64,000 nucleotides of DNA from Massilia timonae CCUG 45783 (GTDB taxonomy: Bacteria > Pseudomonadota > Gammaproteobacteria > Burkholderiales > Burkholderiaceae_D): positions 308,695 through 372,694 of the forward strand of contig NZ_JH992924.1 in NCBI RefSeq assembly GCF_000315425.1. The letters are read 5' to 3'. The number at the start of each line of letters is the position of its first letter. Positions within the stretch are counted from its first letter, which is position 1. A program made the position numbers and the translations under genes. Positions 32,483-42,360 of this stretch are shown in pieces. The notes below the pieces were generated by a model. It made no database searches, had not been told where the DNA came from, and was given only the letters and a program-made list of their open reading frames with translations.

Positions 32483-33372
32483 TGACGCCGCTCGACCAGT
32501 TTCTGCGCCGCGCCGAAGGCCTGCTCGAGCGCCTGGAGGCGGTGCTGCCGCCGGCCAGCGCGCGCGAGCCGGATTGGAAGCGCAGCTTCGCCTTCCGCTG
32601 GCGCCGGCGCCCGGCCGGCGGTGGCAACTACCTGCAGCCGGTGCTGCACGCATCGACCATCAAGCTCGAGGACCTGCAGCACGTCGCGGCCCAGAAGCGC
32701 CAGATCGAACAGAACACGCGCCAGTTCGTGGCGCGCCGCCCGGCCAACAACGTGCTGCTCACCGGCGCGCGCGGCACCGGCAAGTCTTCCCTGATCAAGG
32801 CCTGCCTGAACGCCTTTGCCGATCAGGGCCTGCGCCTGATCGAAGTCGACAAGGCCGACCTGGCCGACCTGCCCGACATCATCGACCTGGTCGCCGGCCG
32901 GCCGGAGCGCTTCGTGGTGTTTTGCGACGACCTGTCGTTCGAAGAGGGCGAGGCCGGCTACAAGGCGCTGAAGGTGGCGCTCGACGGCAGCATCACGGCG
33001 CAGTCGGACAATGTGCTGATCTACGCCACCTCGAACCGGCGCCACCTGATGCCCGAGAAAATGTCGGACAACGCCAGCTACCGTCACGGCGAGGACGGCG
33101 ATCTGCATCCGGGCGAGACGGTCGAAGAAAAGATCTCGCTGTCCGAACGGTTCGGATTGTGGCTGTCGTTCTACCCGTTCCGCCAGGACGACTACCTGGA
33201 CATCGTCGGCCACTGGCTGGCCGACTTCGGCTGCACGCCCCAGCAGATCGAGGCCGCGCGCCCGGAGGCCCTGCAATGGGCCTTGCAGCGCGGCTCGCGC
33301 TCGGGCCGCGTGGCCTGGCAATTCGCGAAGGACTATGCCGGCAAGCTGCCGGATGCATCATCGAATGACTGA
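32482..33372 (+). CDS. DUF815 ATP-binding protein (AAA-type)
   Basis: A 296-residue DUF815 protein. Walker A GARGTGKS lies at about residues 95-102, Walker B-like FVVFCDDLSFEEGE at about 144-157, and sensor-like IYATSNRRHLMPE follows. The family is widespread between argJ and a mutT-type gene in betaproteobacteria, but its role is not defined. Start ATG shares a base with the argJ stop (TAATG); the end overlaps the Nudix gene by eight bases. Cytoplasmic. Confidence 0.88.
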   Translation: MTPLDQFLRRAEGLLERLEAVLPPASAREPDWKRSFAFRWRRRPAGGGNYLQPVLHASTIKLEDLQHVAAQKRQIEQNTRQFVARRPANNVLLTGARGTGKSSLIKACLNAFADQGLRLIEVDKADLADLPDIIDLVAGRPERFVVFCDDLSFEEGEAGYKALKVALDGSITAQSDNVLIYATSNRRHLMPEKMSDNASYRHGEDGDLHPGETVEEKISLSERFGLWLSFYPFRQDDYLDIVGHWLADFGCTPQQIEAARPEALQWALQRGSRSGRVAWQFAKDYAGKLPDASSND

Positions 33373-33781
33373 AACAAGCAATCAAGCGCCGGTCGACGTC
33401 GCCGTCGGCATCCTGATGCGGCCCGACGGCGACGTCCTGCTCGGCCAGCGTCCCGACGGCAAACCGTATGCCGGCTACTGGGAATTCCCGGGCGGGAAGG
33501 TCGAGGCGGGTGAAGACATCTTCGCCGCCCTGCAGCGCGAGTTCATGGAAGAACTCGGGGTGCAGGTGGTGAGCGGGGACGCCTGGTGCTGCGTCGAGCA
33601 CGTGTACGAACACGCCCACGTGCGCCTGTATTTCTACATCTGCCGCGAGTGGTTAGGGGAGCCGCAAAGCCTGGAAGGCCAGGCCTTCGCCTGGCAGGGC
33701 GCTTTCGGCGTGAGCCCGCTGCTGCCGGCCACCATTCCGCTGCTCGCGTGGCTCGACCGGGTCCGGTATCCGGAACGCTAA
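33365..33781 (+). CDS. Nudix hydrolase (MutT-like, 8-oxo-dGTP diphosphatase type)
   Basis: A 138-residue protein with a complete Nudix box ([21 protein letters not shown] and LG after it, about residues 43-65) and the preceding GYWEFP stretch typical of MutT. It probably removes oxidised nucleotides such as 8-oxo-dGTP. The start overlaps DUF815 by eight bases, indicating coupling. No second domain. Confidence 0.9.
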   Translation: MTETSNQAPVDVAVGILMRPDGDVLLGQRPDGKPYAGYWEFPGGKVEAGEDIFAALQREFMEELGVQVVSGDAWCCVEHVYEHAHVRLYFYICREWLGEPQSLEGQAFAWQGAFGVSPLLPATIPLLAWLDRVRYPER

Positions 33782-33810
33782 GCGCGGACCATCAATCTCA
33801 AGGAGAACGT

Positions 33811-35106
33811 GTGAAGGTCATCATCCTCGGCAGTGGCGTCATCGGAACCGCATCGGCGTATTTCCTGGCCAAGGCCGGGCATGACGTCACCGTGATCGAA
33901 CGCCAGAGCGGCGCCGGGATGGAGACCAGCTTCGGCAATGCCGGCGAGATCTCGCCCGGCTATGCCACGCCCTGGGCCGGCCCCGGCGTGCCGCTCAAGG
34001 CCCTCCGATGGCTGGCGATGCGCCACAGCCCCCTGGTGATCCGGCCGCGGATGGATCCGCAGCAGTGGCGCTGGATCCTGCAGATGCTGGCCAACTGCAA
34101 TACCCGCAGCTACCAGGTCAACAAGGGCCGCATGGTGCGCCTGGCCGAGTACAGCCGCGACGTGCTGGTCCAGCTGCGGCGTGACACCGGCATCGCCTAC
34201 GACGAACGCAGCAAGGGCACCCTGCAGCTGTTTCGCACCCAGAAGCAGCTCGATGGCGCGCACACCGATACCGAGGTGCTGGAGCGTTCCGGCGTGCCTT
34301 ACAAGCTGCTCGACCGGGAAGGCTGCACGCGGTACGAACCGGCGCTGGCGCGCGTGCCCGGCAACTACGTGGGCGGCCTGCTGCTGCCGAACGACGAGAC
34401 CGGCGACTGCTTCAAGTTCACCCAGGCGCTGGCCGAACTGGCCAAGGGCCTGGGCGTCAAGTTCCGGCACGAGGTGAAAATCGAGCGCCTGAACGTCGAG
34501 GGCGACCGCGTGACCGGCGTCGTCACGAATAAAGGCGAACTGAAGTCCGAGGCCTTCGTGCTGGCGCTGGGCAGCTACTCTCCGCTGATGCTCAGGCAGA
34601 TCGGCATCCATATCCCGGTCTATCCGGTGAAGGGCTACTCGATCACGGTGCCGATCACGGACGCATCCGGCGCGCCCGAATCGACGGTGATGGACGAGAC
34701 CTATAAAGTGGCGATCACGCGCCTGGGCGACCGCATCCGCGTCGGCGGCACGGCGGAGCTGTGCGGCTACGACCTGCGCCTGCACCAGGCGCGGCGCGAC
34801 ACGCTCGAGCATTCGGTGACGAACCTGTTCCCGGACGGCGGCGACGTGCGCCAGGCCTCGTTCTGGTGCGGCCTGCGGCCGATGACGCCGGACGGCACGC
34901 CGGTGATCGGACCGACGCCGTATCGCAACCTGTTCCTGAACACCGGGCATGGCACGCTGGGCTGGACCATGTCGTGCGGCTCGGGCCGGGTGCTGGCGGA
35001 TATCCTGTCGGGACGCCAGCCCGAGATCGGGCTGGAAGGGCTGTTCATGGACCGCTATGGGCGGCGCAACAGGCCGGTGGTGGCGCCGGCGGGGATCGCC
35101 GTTTAA
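33811..35106 (+). CDS. dadA: D-amino acid dehydrogenase, small subunit (DadA)
   Basis: A 431-residue FAD-dependent oxidoreductase. It has the dinucleotide-binding start [18 protein letters not shown] with Glu at the end of beta-2 (VTVIER), the [20 protein letters not shown] stretch minus ends, and C-terminal [19 protein letters not shown] and [15 protein letters not shown]. DadA oxidatively deaminates D-alanine and other D-amino acids at the inner membrane. The GTG at 33811 has AAGGAGAAC upstream. Its stop overlaps that of convergent yacG. Confidence 0.95.
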   Translation: MKVIILGSGVIGTASAYFLAKAGHDVTVIERQSGAGMETSFGNAGEISPGYATPWAGPGVPLKALRWLAMRHSPLVIRPRMDPQQWRWILQMLANCNTRSYQVNKGRMVRLAEYSRDVLVQLRRDTGIAYDERSKGTLQLFRTQKQLDGAHTDTEVLERSGVPYKLLDREGCTRYEPALARVPGNYVGGLLLPNDETGDCFKFTQALAELAKGLGVKFRHEVKIERLNVEGDRVTGVVTNKGELKSEAFVLALGSYSPLMLRQIGIHIPVYPVKGYSITVPITDASGAPESTVMDETYKVAITRLGDRIRVGGTAELCGYDLRLHQARRDTLEHSVTNLFPDGGDVRQASFWCGLRPMTPDGTPVIGPTPYRNLFLNTGHGTLGWTMSCGSGRVLADILSGRQPEIGLEGLFMDRYGRRNRPVVAPAGIAV

Positions 35107-35285
35107 CGTTCGGTCGGCGGTTCATCGAGCGGGTCGCTCGGCGCGCCGCCCGGAATCACGAACTTCTCTTCGGCCCAGGCGCCCAGGTCGATCTTCTTGC
35201 AACGCTCGGAACAGAACGGACGAAACTTGTTCGCTTCGATCCATTCGACTTGTTTGCCGCAGGTGGGGCAGGCGACTACGGTCAT
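35103..35285 (-). CDS. yacG: DNA gyrase inhibitor YacG
   Basis: A 60-residue zinc-ribbon protein. Four cysteines (Cys6, Cys9, Cys25, Cys29 in CPTC and CSERC) bind zinc; [15 protein letters not shown] is the typical second half. YacG binds GyrB and inhibits gyrase. The ATG at 35285 is preferred over an in-frame GTG 12 bases earlier. It ends the pilD-coaE-zapD-yacG string. Confidence 0.93.
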   Translation of the reverse strand: MTVVACPTCGKQVEWIEANKFRPFCSERCKKIDLGAWAEEKFVIPGGAPSDPLDEPPTER

Positions 35286-35304
35286 CGGTACTACCAATCA
35301 AAAA

Positions 35305-36060
35305 TCAGAAATTGCAGAGGGTCAGGTCGAACGGCACGTCTTCTTCCAGCGGCTTGGGCTTGCAATCGCCGTCCTGGGTGGTGAAGCGTACCCACAGCAT
35401 GTACTTGTTGGCCGAGATCTCGGGGATCGCTCCCGTCGACTCGTCCAGGGTCAAGCGCAGCATCTGGTAGATTTTACCCTGTAACATCTGTTGATAGCTG
35501 CCCGCTACGGCGATCATCTTGACCGGCGCGCCCGAATTGCGCAGCAGGCGCAGCACCAGGGCCAGCGCCTCGAGCAGCGGGGCGAGCGGGCCGAACCAGC
35601 CCATGATGTCGGCATGGCGCTGCTCGGCCGGGCGCTTCTGCCAGGCGTAGTAGGAGGGCAGGTCGAATTCGCAGGCGCCGCCCGGGATGATGGTGCGGCC
35701 GCGGATGCTCATCAGCCATTCGTTGTCGCGCACGTTCTGGCCGGTCTTGCCCTGGCTGGTGACCAGCGCGCTGCTGGCCTTGTCCAGTTCGGCCAGGACG
35801 GCGTCGAGCGTGTCGGCGGCAACGGCGGGATTGCTGCGGTAGGCCAGCAGCGATTGCTTCTGCCGTTCGAGTTCCTGCAGCAGGTCCGATTTCAGGTCGG
35901 CGCGGCCGGCCACTTCCAGCATGTCGAAGATCGTCGCGAGGGCGACATGGTGCTGCATCGGGTGTTCCTGCTGCACGAAGAACTTGAACTTCTCGTACAG
36001 GTCCTCCAGCCGCAACAACGTGCGAATCCTCTCGTTGAAAGGGTATTCGTAGACGATCAA
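35305..36060 (-). CDS. zapD: cell division protein ZapD
   Basis: A 251-residue DUF1342 protein that bundles FtsZ filaments by contacting the FtsZ C-terminus. [40 protein letters not shown] and [20 protein letters not shown] are family segments. The likely start is the TTG at 36060, which has AGAGGA about eight bases upstream and yields the usual N-terminus; a TTG 30 bases earlier is also open. No ATG is available near the N-terminus, which is unusual. Confidence 0.9.
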   Translation of the reverse strand: MIVYEYPFNERIRTLLRLEDLYEKFKFFVQQEHPMQHHVALATIFDMLEVAGRADLKSDLLQELERQKQSLLAYRSNPAVAADTLDAVLAELDKASSALVTSQGKTGQNVRDNEWLMSIRGRTIIPGGACEFDLPSYYAWQKRPAEQRHADIMGWFGPLAPLLEALALVLRLLRNSGAPVKMIAVAGSYQQMLQGKIYQMLRLTLDESTGAIPEISANKYMLWVRFTTQDGDCKPKPLEEDVPFDLTLCNF

Positions 36061-36147
36061 AATGACATTCCTCTGAATGTAGGCTGGCAAGCAACTTGGT
36101 GATTCTGAACCATACGAAGCGAAATTACAAACACTGCATCAACCTTG

Positions 36148-36765
36148 TTACATACTCAATGCCAGATACCGCTCGTGCAAGCGTATTACCTGGGGTAACA
36201 GGGCCTCCAGGCCGTCGTCGTTGTCGATCACGTCGTCGGCCGCCGCCAGGCGCTGGGCCCGCGTGACCTGGGTCGCCATGATGGCGCGCACCTGGTCGGC
36301 CGACAGGCCACTGCGCTGCATGACACGGGCCACCTGGGTGTCTTCCGAGCAGTCCACGGCCAGCACGCGCGACACCCGCTCGCGCCATGTTCCCGACTCG
36401 ATCAGGAGCGGCACCGCGAAGATCACGTACGGTCCGGTGGCGATGGCCGCCGCAGCGGCGGTGGCGTCGCGGATGCGCGGATGCAGGATCGCTTCCAGCC
36501 GGCCGCGCGCGCCGGCATCCGTAAACACCAGGCTGCGCATGCGCGCGCGGTCCAGGGCGCCGTCAGGCGTGGCGAAGTCGGGGCCGAATTCGGCCAGGAT
36601 GGCCGGCATCGCCGCGCCGTGCGCGGCGGTGAGAGAGTGGGCGATGGCGTCGGTGTCGACGATCGTGGCGCCCAGGCCGGCGAACAGCTCGGCCACGGTG
36701 CTCTTGCCGCAGCCGATGCCGCCGGTGAGACCGACCGAGAACGCCATGCCATCCGCCGTGTTCAT
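36148..36765 (-). CDS. coaE: dephospho-CoA kinase CoaE
   Basis: A 205-residue P-loop kinase catalysing the last step of CoA synthesis. The P-loop GGIGCGKS lies at about residues 15-22; [26 protein letters not shown] and the C-terminal [20 protein letters not shown] are family motifs. The ATG at 36765 overlaps the pilD stop by four bases, which supports it over a later ATG at 36747. Confidence 0.95.
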   Translation of the reverse strand: MNTADGMAFSVGLTGGIGCGKSTVAELFAGLGATIVDTDAIAHSLTAAHGAAMPAILAEFGPDFATPDGALDRARMRSLVFTDAGARGRLEAILHPRIRDATAAAAAIATGPYVIFAVPLLIESGTWRERVSRVLAVDCSEDTQVARVMQRSGLSADQVRAIMATQVTRAQRLAAADDVIDNDDGLEALLPQVIRLHERYLALSM

Positions 36766-37637
36766 GCGCCGCCCAGCAGGCCGGCGCTGAAACGGCCCAG
36801 CTCTGCGCCATACAGCATGGCGATCAGGCCGGCCGCCGCCAGGTAGGGGCCGAAGGGGATCGGCTTGTCGCGTCCGCGCCGGGCGAACACGATCAGGCTG
36901 ATGCCCACTAACGCACCCACCACCGACGACAGCAGGATGATGGTCGGCAGGGCGGTCCATCCGAGCCAGGCGCCGAGCGCCGCCAGCAGCTTGAAGTCGC
37001 CATACCCCATGCCCTCCTTGCCGGTGGCGAGCTTGAACACCCAATACACGGCCCACAGCACCAGGTAGCCCGCGGCGGCGCCGATCACGGCGTCCTGCAG
37101 CGGCACGAAGGTGGCGTTGATGTTCATGAGCAGGCCCGCCCACAGCAGCGGGTAGGTCAGGTCGTCCGGCAGCAGCTGGGTGTCGAAATCGATGAAGGTC
37201 ATGGCGATGAGCAGCCAGGCGAACAGCAGGCTACTCATGCCCGCCGCGCCGCTGCCGAAGGTCCACACCATCAGGCCCGAGACGACGGCCGTGAATAGTT
37301 CGATCGCCGGATAGCGGGCCGGGATCGGCGTCTTGCACTTGCGGCACTTGCCGCCGAGGGCGAGCCAGCTGATGACCGGGATGTTCTCGATGGCCGTGAT
37401 CTGGTGGCCGCAGCAGGGGCAGCGCGAGCGCGGCACCATCAGGTTGAAGCGGTCGGTATGCGGCGGCTCCTTGCCGCTTTCCTGCGCCACGTAGTTGTCG
37501 GACTCGCGCTGCATCATCTTCGGGATGCGGTAGATGACCACGTTCAGGAAGCTGCCCACCAGCAGGCCGAGCAGCGCGGCCACGAGGGTGGGGCCCAGCA
37601 GGGCAGGGGGCGCAAACAACAACGATTCCAGGGGCAT
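36762..37637 (-). CDS. pilD: type IV prepilin peptidase / N-methyltransferase PilD
   Basis: A 291-residue polytopic membrane protease with the GxGD fold. The cytoplasmic zinc motif has CPCC (73-76) and CRKC (98-101). The catalytic aspartates are in the TFIDFD segment (150-152) and GYGD (Asp214). It cleaves and methylates prepilins. The usual upstream partners pilB and pilC are missing: about 110 bases upstream the sequence enters a transposon remnant. Coupled to coaE by a four-base overlap. Confidence 0.95.
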   Translation of the reverse strand: MPLESLLFAPPALLGPTLVAALLGLLVGSFLNVVIYRIPKMMQRESDNYVAQESGKEPPHTDRFNLMVPRSRCPCCGHQITAIENIPVISWLALGGKCRKCKTPIPARYPAIELFTAVVSGLMVWTFGSGAAGMSSLLFAWLLIAMTFIDFDTQLLPDDLTYPLLWAGLLMNINATFVPLQDAVIGAAAGYLVLWAVYWVFKLATGKEGMGYGDFKLLAALGAWLGWTALPTIILLSSVVGALVGISLIVFARRGRDKPIPFGPYLAAAGLIAMLYGAELGRFSAGLLGGA

Positions 37638-37749
37638 GTCGATCCGGTCCGAGACGAAAAGGCGGCGCCGTCCGATGATCGACGGTCTGCCGCAGAGTAA
37701 TTCCTTACATCAAGCTCATTGTAGGGGTTTTCCGTTCCTTCAAACTTAC

Positions 37750-37831
37750 GCAAAGCTATTTATATTTAACTTTGCTGTTGAATTCCTGCTTCATAGGGGA
37801 CGGTTTCGCCTCACACTTGATGTGCGAGGCC
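37750..37831 (-). ncRNA. candidate right end / omega-RNA 3' region of the tnpB element
   Basis: Just past the tnpB stop there is a hairpin (37809-37831, arms GCCTCACAC and GTGCGAGGC with one G-U type mismatch) overlapping the stop codon, then an AT-rich inverted repeat GCAAAG (37750-37755) / CTTTGC (37770-37775). IS200/IS605-type tnpB genes normally carry their guide omega-RNA overlapping the gene end, terminating at a palindromic right end. The exact boundary is not determined. Confidence 0.35.
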
Positions 37832-38378
37832 AGCGCCCTCCCCTCCACAGGCAGCTACGGCGGAACTCGCCGCTAGATTTTTCAAGTTGATCGCCGCGTT
37901 CACGTCGCGATCATGGTTTGTCCCACAGCCCGGGCAAACCCAGCGGCGAGTGCCCAGATCGAGTACAGCAAGCAGGTAACCGCAGCATGAACACGTTTTA
38001 CTGCTCGGATACCAACGGTCGACTACCACTACCTGCCCACCACGTTGCGCCGCCTTGTACTCCAGCTGCCTGCGCAACTCACCAAAACCCATGTCGGCAA
38101 TGGCGCGCGACAAGCACCGGTTGGCAAGCATGCCTTTGACATGCAGATCTTCGATGCCGATGGTGTGGAATCGGTGCGTGATATTCGTGCTGAGCTTGTG
38201 GAGGCTGTCGCGCCGCAGGCTGGCAATCCTGGCATACAACTTGGCTAGTTTCTTTTTCGCTTTGCCACGGTTGCGCGAACCCTTCACCTGCCGGGACAAG
38301 TCGCGCGATAACCGTCACACCCGATCCAGGAGCATTGCCAGCGCTTTTGGTCCAACAAAGGTTTCACCATTCGACAAT
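37811..38378 (-). pseudogene. tnpB: tnpB (IS200/IS605-type RNA-guided nuclease), C-terminal half
   Basis: The C-terminal part of a TnpB protein, cut off from its N-half by an IS3-family element and then by inversion. RuvC-II Glu is in IGIEDLHVKGM, the zinc ribbon is CSCCGYL and CPGCGTN, and RuvC-III Asp is in HDRDVNAAINL. Reading from the break gives LSNGETFVGPKALAML, continuing exactly in frame from the N-half at 53956-54536. One in-frame TGA (38315-38317, codon about 214, in the context LDRV-stop-RLSRDL) probably replaced a CGA Arg codon, so the gene may have been dead before the split. Joined length would be 381 codons plus stop, normal for TnpB. Confidence 0.92.
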
Positions 38379-38417
38379 TAAAGTGGACCCATCAGTCAAG
38401 ACACTCAGCCGGCTAGT

Positions 38418-39380
38418 TTAAGCTGTGTCCATTTCCACTTCAGCAGCTGCCCGGCGCTGCCCCGTTCCGCCGTTTTTCTCCGGCTCTTGGTCCGCGTCGC
38501 CGAACTTGTCGACGATCAACGCACCTCCTCCAACACCGGCACGGTAGACATGATCTGGCGTCTCGTAGCCCAGCGCCTGGTGTGGACGCTCGGCGTTGTA
38601 AAACGCGAAGTACTGTGCCAGGCCGACTGTCAGCTCGGCCATGTTGGCGTAGCCCTTCAGGTACACGTCCTCGTACTTCACGTTGCGCCACAGGCGCTCG
38701 ACGAAGATGTTGTCCAGCGCCCGTCCTCGCCCATCCATGCTGATGGCCACGCCTTCGCGCTTGAGCACGCTGGTAAAGGCGTCACTGGTGAACTGCGAGC
38801 CCTGGTCGCTGTTGAATACCTCGGGCTTGCCGTGGTGGCGCAATGCCTCCTCCAGACAGTCCACGCAGAACGACGCGTCCATGCTGTTGCTGATGCGCCA
38901 GGCCAGCACACGACGCGAGTACCAATCGATGACCGCCACCAGGTAGGCAAAGCCGCGCGCCAGCCGAATGTACGTCAGGTCCGTACTCCACACCTGGTTC
39001 GGCCGCGTGACCGCCACCCCGCGCAGCAGATAGGGATAGACCTTGTGCTGCGGGTGCGGCTTGCTCGTGGACGGCCCCGGCGCCATGCCCGCCAAGCCCA
39101 TTTCCCGCATCAGGCGCTGCACGCGCTTGCGGTTGACGCGGTGCTCTCGGCCTCGCAGGAAGACCGCCATGCGCCGGCTGCCGTAGAACGGGCGGCTGGT
39201 GTACTCCTCGTCGATCAGGGCGCGCAGCTGGCCGTCCTCCTCCTCGATGCATTCCTGTCGGGCCGCCGCCTCCAGCCGCCGATACACGGTCGAACGCGGC
39301 ACGCCGGCCAGCTCGCACTGCATCGTCAGCGGTATCTTGTCCTCGCGCTCGATCCACCGTGCCCGCTCGGCCGGACTCAT
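38418..39380 (-). CDS. IS3-family transposase OrfB (copy 1)
   Basis: A 320-residue DDE integrase-type transposase. An HTH_21 segment (RSTVYRRLEAAARQE; YGSRRMAVFLRGREHRVNRKRVQRLMREMGL) precedes the catalytic core with Asp in WSTDLTYI, Asp in FNSDQGSQF and Glu in FVERLWRNVKYE. It is normally made as an OrfAB fusion by -1 frameshifting at a run of eight A in the orfA end (complement 39390-39397); an internal ATG at 39380 could also start OrfB alone. It acts with OrfA to move the IS3-type element. Confidence 0.94.
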   Translation of the reverse strand: MSPAERARWIEREDKIPLTMQCELAGVPRSTVYRRLEAAARQECIEEEDGQLRALIDEEYTSRPFYGSRRMAVFLRGREHRVNRKRVQRLMREMGLAGMAPGPSTSKPHPQHKVYPYLLRGVAVTRPNQVWSTDLTYIRLARGFAYLVAVIDWYSRRVLAWRISNSMDASFCVDCLEEALRHHGKPEVFNSDQGSQFTSDAFTSVLKREGVAISMDGRGRALDNIFVERLWRNVKYEDVYLKGYANMAELTVGLAQYFAFYNAERPHQALGYETPDHVYRAGVGGGALIVDKFGDADQEPEKNGGTGQRRAAAEVEMDTA

Positions 39381-39667
39381 TCCCCAAGCTTTTTTTTGAG
39401 CCAATCCACCTGCATCTTCAGCTTGCCGATCTCGCTGTACAGCTTGTCCTCCGGGCTGCTTTCGTCCACCGGCTTCGGCCCGCGCTTGACGTCGAACAGG
39501 GCGCCGGCGTTCTCCAGGATCTCCTTCTTCCACTGGCCCACCAGTACTGGATGCACGCCGAATTCCTGCGCAATCTCCGTCACCGTCTTCACCCCACGCA
39601 CCGCTTCCAACCCAACCTTGGCCTTGAACTCGGCGCTGTGCACCCTGCGTTTTTTACCTTCACTCAT
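39377..39667 (-). CDS. IS3-family transposase OrfA (copy 1)
   Basis: A 96-residue HTH_8-type DNA-binding subunit (RVHSAEFKAKVGLEAVRG, TVTEIAQEFGVHPVLVGQWK) with a C-terminal leucine-rich coiled-coil (DKLYSEIGKLKMQVDWLKKK). The end LKKK is encoded by eight consecutive A residues, the probable slip site for OrfAB. Identical to the copy at 54599-54889. Confidence 0.94.
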   Translation of the reverse strand: MSEGKKRRVHSAEFKAKVGLEAVRGVKTVTEIAQEFGVHPVLVGQWKKEILENAGALFDVKRGPKPVDESSPEDKLYSEIGKLKMQVDWLKKKLGE

Positions 39668-39729
39668 TCGCTGTCATCCTTTCGCGGACGACAGCTTAAA
39701 CCACCGTCTCAGATTCGGGGTCCACTATA

Positions 39730-39972
39730 ATGATCACACTGCTCACCTTGGTGTGGCTGCATGTCGAAAACCAGCCAGAGGCCAAGCTGGCGAACCACGC
39801 CTGGTACACGTTCTGGTACGTGGTGCCGACTCTGCCGATGTTCCTTGCGTTTCCGTGGCTGCTGCCGCGCTTGGGGTTCTGGTGGACCTTGGGCGCCTGC
39901 GCACTGATCACGATGGCTTGTTTTGGCGCGTTTGCACTCGTAATGAAACAATTCGGCGTCGTTCTTCTTTAA
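39730..39972 (+). pseudogene. DUF3147-type membrane protein, C-terminal part (split gene)
   Basis: Eighty codons from the IS3 edge: a membrane protein tail (ITLLTLVWLHVE, TFWYVVPTLPMFLAFPWLL, LGFWWTLGACALITMACFG). It begins exactly at the IS target site (ATG at 39730-39732). Joining it to the 37-codon fragment at 55888-55998 (minus strand) after removing one ATG duplicate gives one continuous 117-codon frame with four hydrophobic segments and DUF3147 features (SEAAKRSDRFGG, then ALPMITLLTLVW). It is therefore a displaced gene end, not an independent gene, although the ATG could permit translation. Confidence 0.92.
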
Positions 39973-40235
39973 GCATGCTCCTGATACGCAGCAGGAGCAG
40001 CGAGACAAGAATAGCCTGACATGATGCAGGGATGAGCCTCGAGAAATAGGTGTAAAAAGGCATTAAAAGCGGAGACTGCGATATCAACAAACAGCCACAA
40101 CGCGAGACGTCCGCCCGCGAATTTGATGTCGTGCGAGAATGTAAAAATAGAAGCAGTCTTGATAAACGCTGTGCGAGCCTGTCAGAATTTCTGTGTGGAA
40201 CCGGGGTCATGAAATAATCCCGAAAGGACTGTTCC

Positions 40236-41259
40236 ATGACCGAAGTGATGACCACTAAGAAGCTCAAGAAGCAAAAAGCAGCATACCCATTCCCCGTCGA
40301 GCTGATCGACCAGTTGCTGGCCCAGGTTGAGAACAAGGACGCTGAGTCGATCCTTGGCGAATCGGGCCTGGCCGGGCAACTCAAGAAGATGCTGGCCGAA
40401 CGTATGTTGTCGGCCGAGTTGAACCATCACTTGGCCAACGAGGAAGAAGGCACTAAAAACCACCGTAACGGCAGCAGCCCTAAGAAGGTGCTCACGCCCG
40501 GCGGCGAGCTCCACCTGGACGTGCCGCGCGATCGCCTGTCGAGCTTTGAGCCCAAGCTGGTGGCCAAACATCAGCGCCGGATGTCTGGCTTTGATGATCA
40601 CGTCATCAGCATGTACGCGCGTGGGATGAGCGTGCGTGAGATCCAGGCGCATCTGCTGGAGTTGTACGGTACCGAGGTGTCGCCGGACCTGATTTCGACC
40701 ATCACCGACGAGGTGCTCGACGAGGTCGCACAGTGGCAACAACGGCCGCTTGAAGCGATGTATCCAATCGTCTATTTCGACGCGTTGCGCCTGAAGATCC
40801 GGGACGAAGGTACAGTCAAGAACAAGGCTGTGTATTTGGCTCTGGGCATTCGTGCCGACGGCCGCAAGGAAGTGCTGGGTCTGTGGATCGAGCAGACCGA
40901 AGGCGCCAAGTTCTGGCTGAAGGTTTTCAACGAGCTCAAGAATCGTGGGCTGGACGATATCCTGATCGCTGTCGTCGATGGCCTGCGTGGCTTCCCCGAG
41001 GCCATTGAAGCCGTTTATCCGCAGGCGCAGATCCAGACGTGCATCGTGCACCTGATCCGCAACTCGACGACGCTTGCGGCCTGGAAGGACCGTAAAGAGC
41101 TGGCAGCGGCGCTCAAGCCGATTTACCACGCTGCCAATGCCGACCTGGCAGAAGCGGCGCTGGACGCGTTTGCGGAAGGTCCATGGGGCACTAAGTTTCC
41201 GACCGTGGCTGCAATGTGGCGGCGCCAGTGGCAGCAGGTGATTCCCTTCTTTGCCTACC
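40236..41259 (+). pseudogene. IS256-family transposase, N-terminal part (interrupted)
   Basis: The first 341 codons of a mutator-type transposase, ending at IPFFAY where the IS481-family element begins. Catalytic Asp residues lie in IVYFDALRLKI and IAVVDGLRGFPEAI; QTCIVHLIRNS is the conserved C-H region. The rest of the protein resumes at 42367 (PPEVRTIIYTTNAIESLH). Excision of the insert plus one target duplicate would restore a 420-residue frame exactly. As it stands the frame runs a few codons into the insert and stops at 41294. Confidence 0.93.
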
Positions 41260-42360
41260 TGTTTAGTTCCGTGCGATCATTTTCCTCGTCGTAGCTGGCC
41301 TTTGTTCCGTGCAAAGGCTATGCTCGACGACTTGATTGCTGGATTCAGCAGTCCCGGCATTCAATCGCACCAGGAGGAGTTGGCAGCATGAGTTCACGCA
41401 TTCACCCGCAAGCCCGTACCACCCCGAAAATCCGACAGGAGATCAAGGATTCGGGCCTATCCGACCGACAGGCCGCGAAGGTTTTCAACATCAGCCGCCC
41501 GACCGCCCGGAAATGGCTCAAGCGGGACGACGTGCAGGACCGCTCGCACCGTGCCCACACGCTGCATACGACCTTGAGCGCAGCGCAGGAAGCCATCGTG
41601 CTCGCGCTGCGCCAGTCGCTCTACTTGCCCCTCGATGATCTGCTGTTCATCACGCGGCAGTACATCAATCCCGACGTTTCTCGATCAGGCATTGCACGCC
41701 TGCTCAAGCGCGAAGGCATGTCGCGTCTTGAAGACGTGATCCCGAAGGCCGAGGGCGAAACGATCGCTCCCAAGAAGACCTTCAAAGACTACGAACCAGG
41801 CTTTATTCATATCGACATCAAGTACCTGCCGCAGATGCCGGACGAGACCTCGCGCCGCTACCTGTTCGTCGCCATCGACCGCGCTACCCGCTGGGTCTTC
41901 ATGCACATCTACGGCGACATGACCGACAAGAGCAGCGTCGATTTCCTGCGCCGCTTGAAGCTGGCCTCGCCCATCAAGATCAGCAAGATCCTGACCGACA
42001 ACGGCTCGCAATTTACCGACCGTTTCGCCACCAAAGACAAAAAGCCAAGCGGCCAGCACGCCTTCGACGTGGCTTGTGCCGCACTGCCTGCCGAGCACCG
42101 TCTGGCGCCGCCGCGGCACCCGCAGACGAACGGCATGGTCGAGCGTTTCAACGGTCGCATCAATGAATTGCTGCAGCAGACCCGCTTCGACAGCCGTGCC
42201 GATTTGCAGACCACATTGATGAACTATTTGAAGCTATACAACCACCACATTCCGCAGCGTGCACTCGATGCAAAGACGCCCATCCTCGCGCTCAAAGAAT
42301 GGCAGCAAAAACGGCCGGAATTATTCGTTAAGCGGGTTTATGAACAGGCGGGACTTGACA
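41260..42360 (+). mobile_element. IS481-family element inserted in the IS256 transposase gene
   Basis: 1101 bases from TGTTTAGTTCC (41260) to CTTGACA (42360), with imperfect inverted ends (TGTTTAGTTCCG versus TGTCAAGTCCCG). Flanked by perfect six-base direct repeats CCTACC at 41254-41259 and 42361-42366, the target duplication. Removing the insert and one repeat restores the IS256 reading frame (FAYPPEVR). Confidence 0.93.

Larger units (their letters stand above)
38379..39729 (-). mobile_element. IS3-family insertion sequence, copy 1
   Basis: 1351 bases with terminal inverted repeats TATAGTGGACC (at 39729, minus strand) and TAAAGTGGACC (at 38379). It carries orfA and orfB. Same length and identical encoded proteins as copy 2 (54537-55887), in opposite orientation. 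Its flanks do not match each other: on the minus strand CAT precedes the left end and ATT follows the right end. These flanks pair instead with those of copy 2. Confidence 0.96.

Noticed and set aside
39973..39998. GCTCCTG/CAGGAGC hairpin after the displaced DUF3147 end as a terminator
   Set aside because: Seven-bp stem with an eight-base loop and no T-run on either strand; too weak to call.
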